A stretch of DNA of 64,000 bases from contig NZ_PDCP01000007.1 in the NCBI RefSeq assembly GCF_002553505.1, positions 1-64,000 on the forward strand, in the 5' to 3' direction. The stretch is from Mycolicibacterium agri. GTDB taxonomy: Bacteria > Actinomycetota > Actinomycetes > Mycobacteriales > Mycobacteriaceae. Position 1 is the stretch's first letter, and every line of letters starts with the position of its first letter. The position numbers and the translations under genes are program-made. Positions 61,946 through 64,000 of the stretch are shown here, one piece after another. The notes under the pieces were generated by a model. That model had not been told where the DNA came from, ran no database searches, and saw only the letters and a program-made list of their open reading frames with translations.

Positions 61946-61975
61946 TTGACCTAGTAAACCTTGTTCCTCTACGTT
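61946..61975 (+). promoter_or_regulatory. Promoter of the thiolase operon with repeated AGTAAACC motif
   Basis: TTGACC (61946-61951) and TACGTT (61970-61975) are separated by 18 bp and make a sigma-A-like promoter. AGTAAACC at 61953-61960 lies inside the spacer, and a second AGTAAACC at 61836-61843 lies near the GntR start. The shared word in the divergent region (61789-62028, otherwise without a gene) suggests the GntR binding site. Confidence 0.5.
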
Positions 61976-62028
61976 CGATGATGGACCTCTGTGGGAGAAC
62001 CCACGAACGGCATTGAAGGAGAAGTGTC

Positions 62029-63174
62029 ATGGCGGAAGCCGTAATCGTCGAGGCTGTCCGGTCGCCGGTCGGCAAGCGCAATGGCGGCCTGTCGGGCGTG
62101 CACCCGGCCGAGTTGTCGGCGCAGGTGCTCAACGGCCTCGCCGAGCGCGCCGGGATCGACCCGGGCATCGTCGACGACGTCATTTGGGGCTGCGTCATGC
62201 AGGCCGGCGAGCAGGCGCTCGACATCGGCCGCACCGCGCTGCTGACGGCGGGTTGGCCGGAGAGCGTGGCCGGCGTGACGATCGACCGGCAGTGCGGCTC
62301 CAGTCAGCAGTCGATCCACTTCGCCGCGGCCGGTGTGGTCGCCGGACACTACGACGTCGTCGTCGCCGGTGGCGTCGAGTCGATGTCGCGCACCCCGATG
62401 GGCGCGTCGCTGGCCAACGGCGGCAACCCGTATCCGCAGGGCTTCAAGGATCGCTACCAGAAGACGCCGAACCAGGGCATCGGAGCGGAGATGATCGCCG
62501 AGCAGTGGGGCTTCGACCGCAGGTCGCTCGACGAGTACTCGTTGGGTTCGCACGAAAAGGCCGCCGCGGCACAGGATTCCGGCGCATTCGATGACCAGAT
62601 CGTGGCGATCAAGGACCAGGACGGCAATCCGGTGCTCAAGGACGAGGGCATCCGCCGTGGCACCACCATCGAGAAGATGGCCGAGCTGAAGCCGGCGTTC
62701 AAGGAGGACGGTGTGATCCACGCCGGCAACTCCTCGCAGATCTCCGACGGCGCGGCCGCGCTGCTGTTCATGTCGGCGGAGAAGGCGAAGTCGTTGGGGC
62801 TCAAGCCGATCGCCAGGGTGCACACCGCCACGCTCGCGGGTGCGGACCCGGTGATCATGCTGACCGCCCCCATTCCCGCCACGCAGAAGGCGTTGAAGAA
62901 GTCCGGCCTGTCGCTCGAGGACATCGGTGTGTTCGAGGTCAACGAGGCGTTCGCGCCGGTGCCGATGGCGTGGCTGAAGGACATCGGCGCCGACGAGAAG
63001 AAGCTCAACCCCAACGGCGGTGCGATCGCCCTCGGCCATCCGCTCGGCGGTTCGGGCGCCCGCATCATGACGACGATGCTGTATCACATGCGGGACAAGG
63101 GCATCAAATACGGCCTGCAGACCATGTGCGAGGGTGGCGGCCAGGCCAACGCCACCATCATCGAACTGTTGTGA
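62029..63174 (+). CDS. Acetyl-CoA acetyltransferase/3-ketoacyl-CoA thiolase
   Basis: A 381-residue thiolase. The acyl-accepting Cys is in DRQCGSSQQS near residue 89, the His in GGAIALGHPLGGSGAR near 335 and the second Cys in TMCEGGGQAN near 368; the set is complete. It cleaves 3-ketoacyl-CoA in beta-oxidation. The sequence style resembles the mycobacterial steroid and acyl thiolases FadA5/FadA6, but the exact member is not clear. GGAG precedes the ATG. The crotonase gene overlaps its stop, so they form an operon. Confidence 0.93.
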   Translation: MAEAVIVEAVRSPVGKRNGGLSGVHPAELSAQVLNGLAERAGIDPGIVDDVIWGCVMQAGEQALDIGRTALLTAGWPESVAGVTIDRQCGSSQQSIHFAAAGVVAGHYDVVVAGGVESMSRTPMGASLANGGNPYPQGFKDRYQKTPNQGIGAEMIAEQWGFDRRSLDEYSLGSHEKAAAAQDSGAFDDQIVAIKDQDGNPVLKDEGIRRGTTIEKMAELKPAFKEDGVIHAGNSSQISDGAAALLFMSAEKAKSLGLKPIARVHTATLAGADPVIMLTAPIPATQKALKKSGLSLEDIGVFEVNEAFAPVPMAWLKDIGADEKKLNPNGGAIALGHPLGGSGARIMTTMLYHMRDKGIKYGLQTMCEGGGQANATIIELL

Positions 63175-64000
63175 GTGCTGGGCCGTCTGGTTCGGTTCCT
63201 CCAGTGTCGTCCCCGGACGCCGTGGCCCCCGCCGCTCTCACCGAGCGGCGGGGCAACGTCATGGTCATCACGCTGAACCGCCCCGAGGCGCGCAACGCCG
63301 TCAACGCCGCGGTCAGCACCGCGGTCGGTGACGCGCTGCAGGAGGCGCAGGACGACGACGACGTCCGCGCCGTCGTCATCACCGGCGCCGGTGAATCCTT
63401 CTGCGCCGGAGCCGATCTCAAGGCCATCGCGCGTCGGGAGAACCTCTTCCACCCCGACCACAGCGAGTGGGGCTTCGCCGGCTACGTGCACCACTACATC
63501 GACAAGCCGACGATCGCGGCCGTCAACGGTACCGCGCTCGGCGGCGGCACCGAACTGGCGCTGGCCAGCGACCTCGTCGTCGCCGAGGAACGGGCGAAAT
63601 TCGGCCTGCCGGAAGTGAAGCGGGGACTGCTCGCCGCGGCCGGCGGCGTGTTCCGTATCGTCGACCACCTGCCCCGCAAGGTCGCGATGGAACTGCTGTT
63701 CACCGGAGAGCCGATGAGTTCGGCCGACGCGCTCAAATGGGGCCTGATCAACCAGGTCGTGCCCGACGGCACCGCGGTCGACGCGGCGCTCGCGCTGGCC
63801 GAGCGCATCACCGCCAACGCGCCGCTGGCGGTGTGGGCCAGCAAGCGCATCGCGTTGGGCGTCGACGACGGTGTCATCACCGGCGACGAGGCCGGCTGGG
63901 CCAGGACCATGCGCGAGATCGTCGCGCTGATGCGTTCCGAGGACGCGAAGGAAGGTCCGCGCGCGTTCGCCGAAAAGCGTCAGCCGATCTGGAAGGCCAG
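63171..64000 (+). CDS. Enoyl-CoA hydratase/isomerase (crotonase) family protein, 3' end cut
   Basis: The first 276 codons of a crotonase. After a flexible Pro/Ser/Ala-rich N-terminus of about 22 residues comes VMVITLNRPEARNAVNAAV, then GAGESFCAGADLKAIA near residue 65 and NGTALGGGTELALASDLVVA near 118, the two oxyanion-hole regions. It hydrates or isomerises enoyl-CoA in beta-oxidation. The GTG overlaps the thiolase stop as GTGA (63171-63174). The window ends at EKRQPIWKA, only a few residues before the usual C-terminus. Confidence 0.92.
   Translation, partial: MSAGPSGSVPPVSSPDAVAPAALTERRGNVMVITLNRPEARNAVNAAVSTAVGDALQEAQDDDDVRAVVITGAGESFCAGADLKAIARRENLFHPDHSEWGFAGYVHHYIDKPTIAAVNGTALGGGTELALASDLVVAEERAKFGLPEVKRGLLAAAGGVFRIVDHLPRKVAMELLFTGEPMSSADALKWGLINQVVPDGTAVDAALALAERITANAPLAVWASKRIALGVDDGVITGDEAGWARTMREIVALMRSEDAKEGPRAFAEKRQPIWKA

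Noticed and set aside
61953..61967. KstR site before the thiolase gene
   Set aside because: AACCTTGTT has three bases between AAC and GTT instead of two and lacks the outer T and A.

Overview
The window is high-GC chromosomal DNA from a mycobacterium, most likely a rapid grower of the Mycolicibacterium type. The main evidence is gene order. coaA, glyA, desA2, phoH2, fum, glpX, a DUF4245 gene, an AI-2E-type permease, 3-beta-HSD, xseB, xseA, ispH, a DUF6542 gene and ychF follow the order known around Rv1092c-Rv1112 of M. tuberculosis. F420-dependent Ddn-type, Mce-associated, WS/DGAT-like and mycothiol-type proteins agree with this. I see no rRNA, tRNA, CRISPR array, insertion sequence or phage gene. 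The species cannot be named from this sequence.

Layout. 1-300: 52-bp tandem repeat. 301-22568: conserved housekeeping backbone (CoA and one-carbon metabolism, TCA cycle and gluconeogenesis, fatty-acid desaturation, isoprenoid synthesis, exonuclease VII, ychF), interrupted at about 12.8-15.9 kb by two SDRs and three small proteins. 22578-26428: small enzymes (YdcF, hydrolase, TIGR03083, DHFR-like, a frameshifted methyltransferase, SnoaL-like). 26429-30474: PucR regulator divergent from an MFS transporter and an agmatinase-type ureohydrolase, probably a guanidino-compound catabolic unit. 30498-37881: stress and respiration island with two related Cys/His-containing ArsR-like regulators, an FdxA-type ferredoxin, DUF2249, a solitary cytochrome oxidase subunit I, and a DUF5994-DUF3040-SPFH operon. 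37916-46284: mixed genes (HNH, LmeA-like, Ddn-like, DUF6941, permuted papain-like, isochorismatase, class III cyclase, cytosine permease with a divergent TetR regulator). 46400-54460: LAL-type LuxR regulator, a three-domain kinase/M23-like/class III aminotransferase protein coupled to a hydrolase, TetR, VOC. 54461-64000: orphan Mce-associated pair, hydrolases and a WS/DGAT-like protein, DUF3556 with a KstR-type operator, and a GntR regulator divergent from a thiolase-crotonase operon that runs off the end.

Regulatory signals recur. Many start codons lie 6-8 nt after a TANNNT -10 hexamer, so leaderless transcripts appear common. Palindromes fitting TNNAACNNGTTNNA lie at the promoters of 3-beta-HSD and DUF3556 and between divergent SDR and SRPBCC genes, which suggests a sterol/lipid (KstR-type) link. 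The respiration island carries related AT-rich promoter motifs and an operator-like inverted repeat. Three copies of a GCGAGCAGACGC palindromic element mark gene 3' ends.
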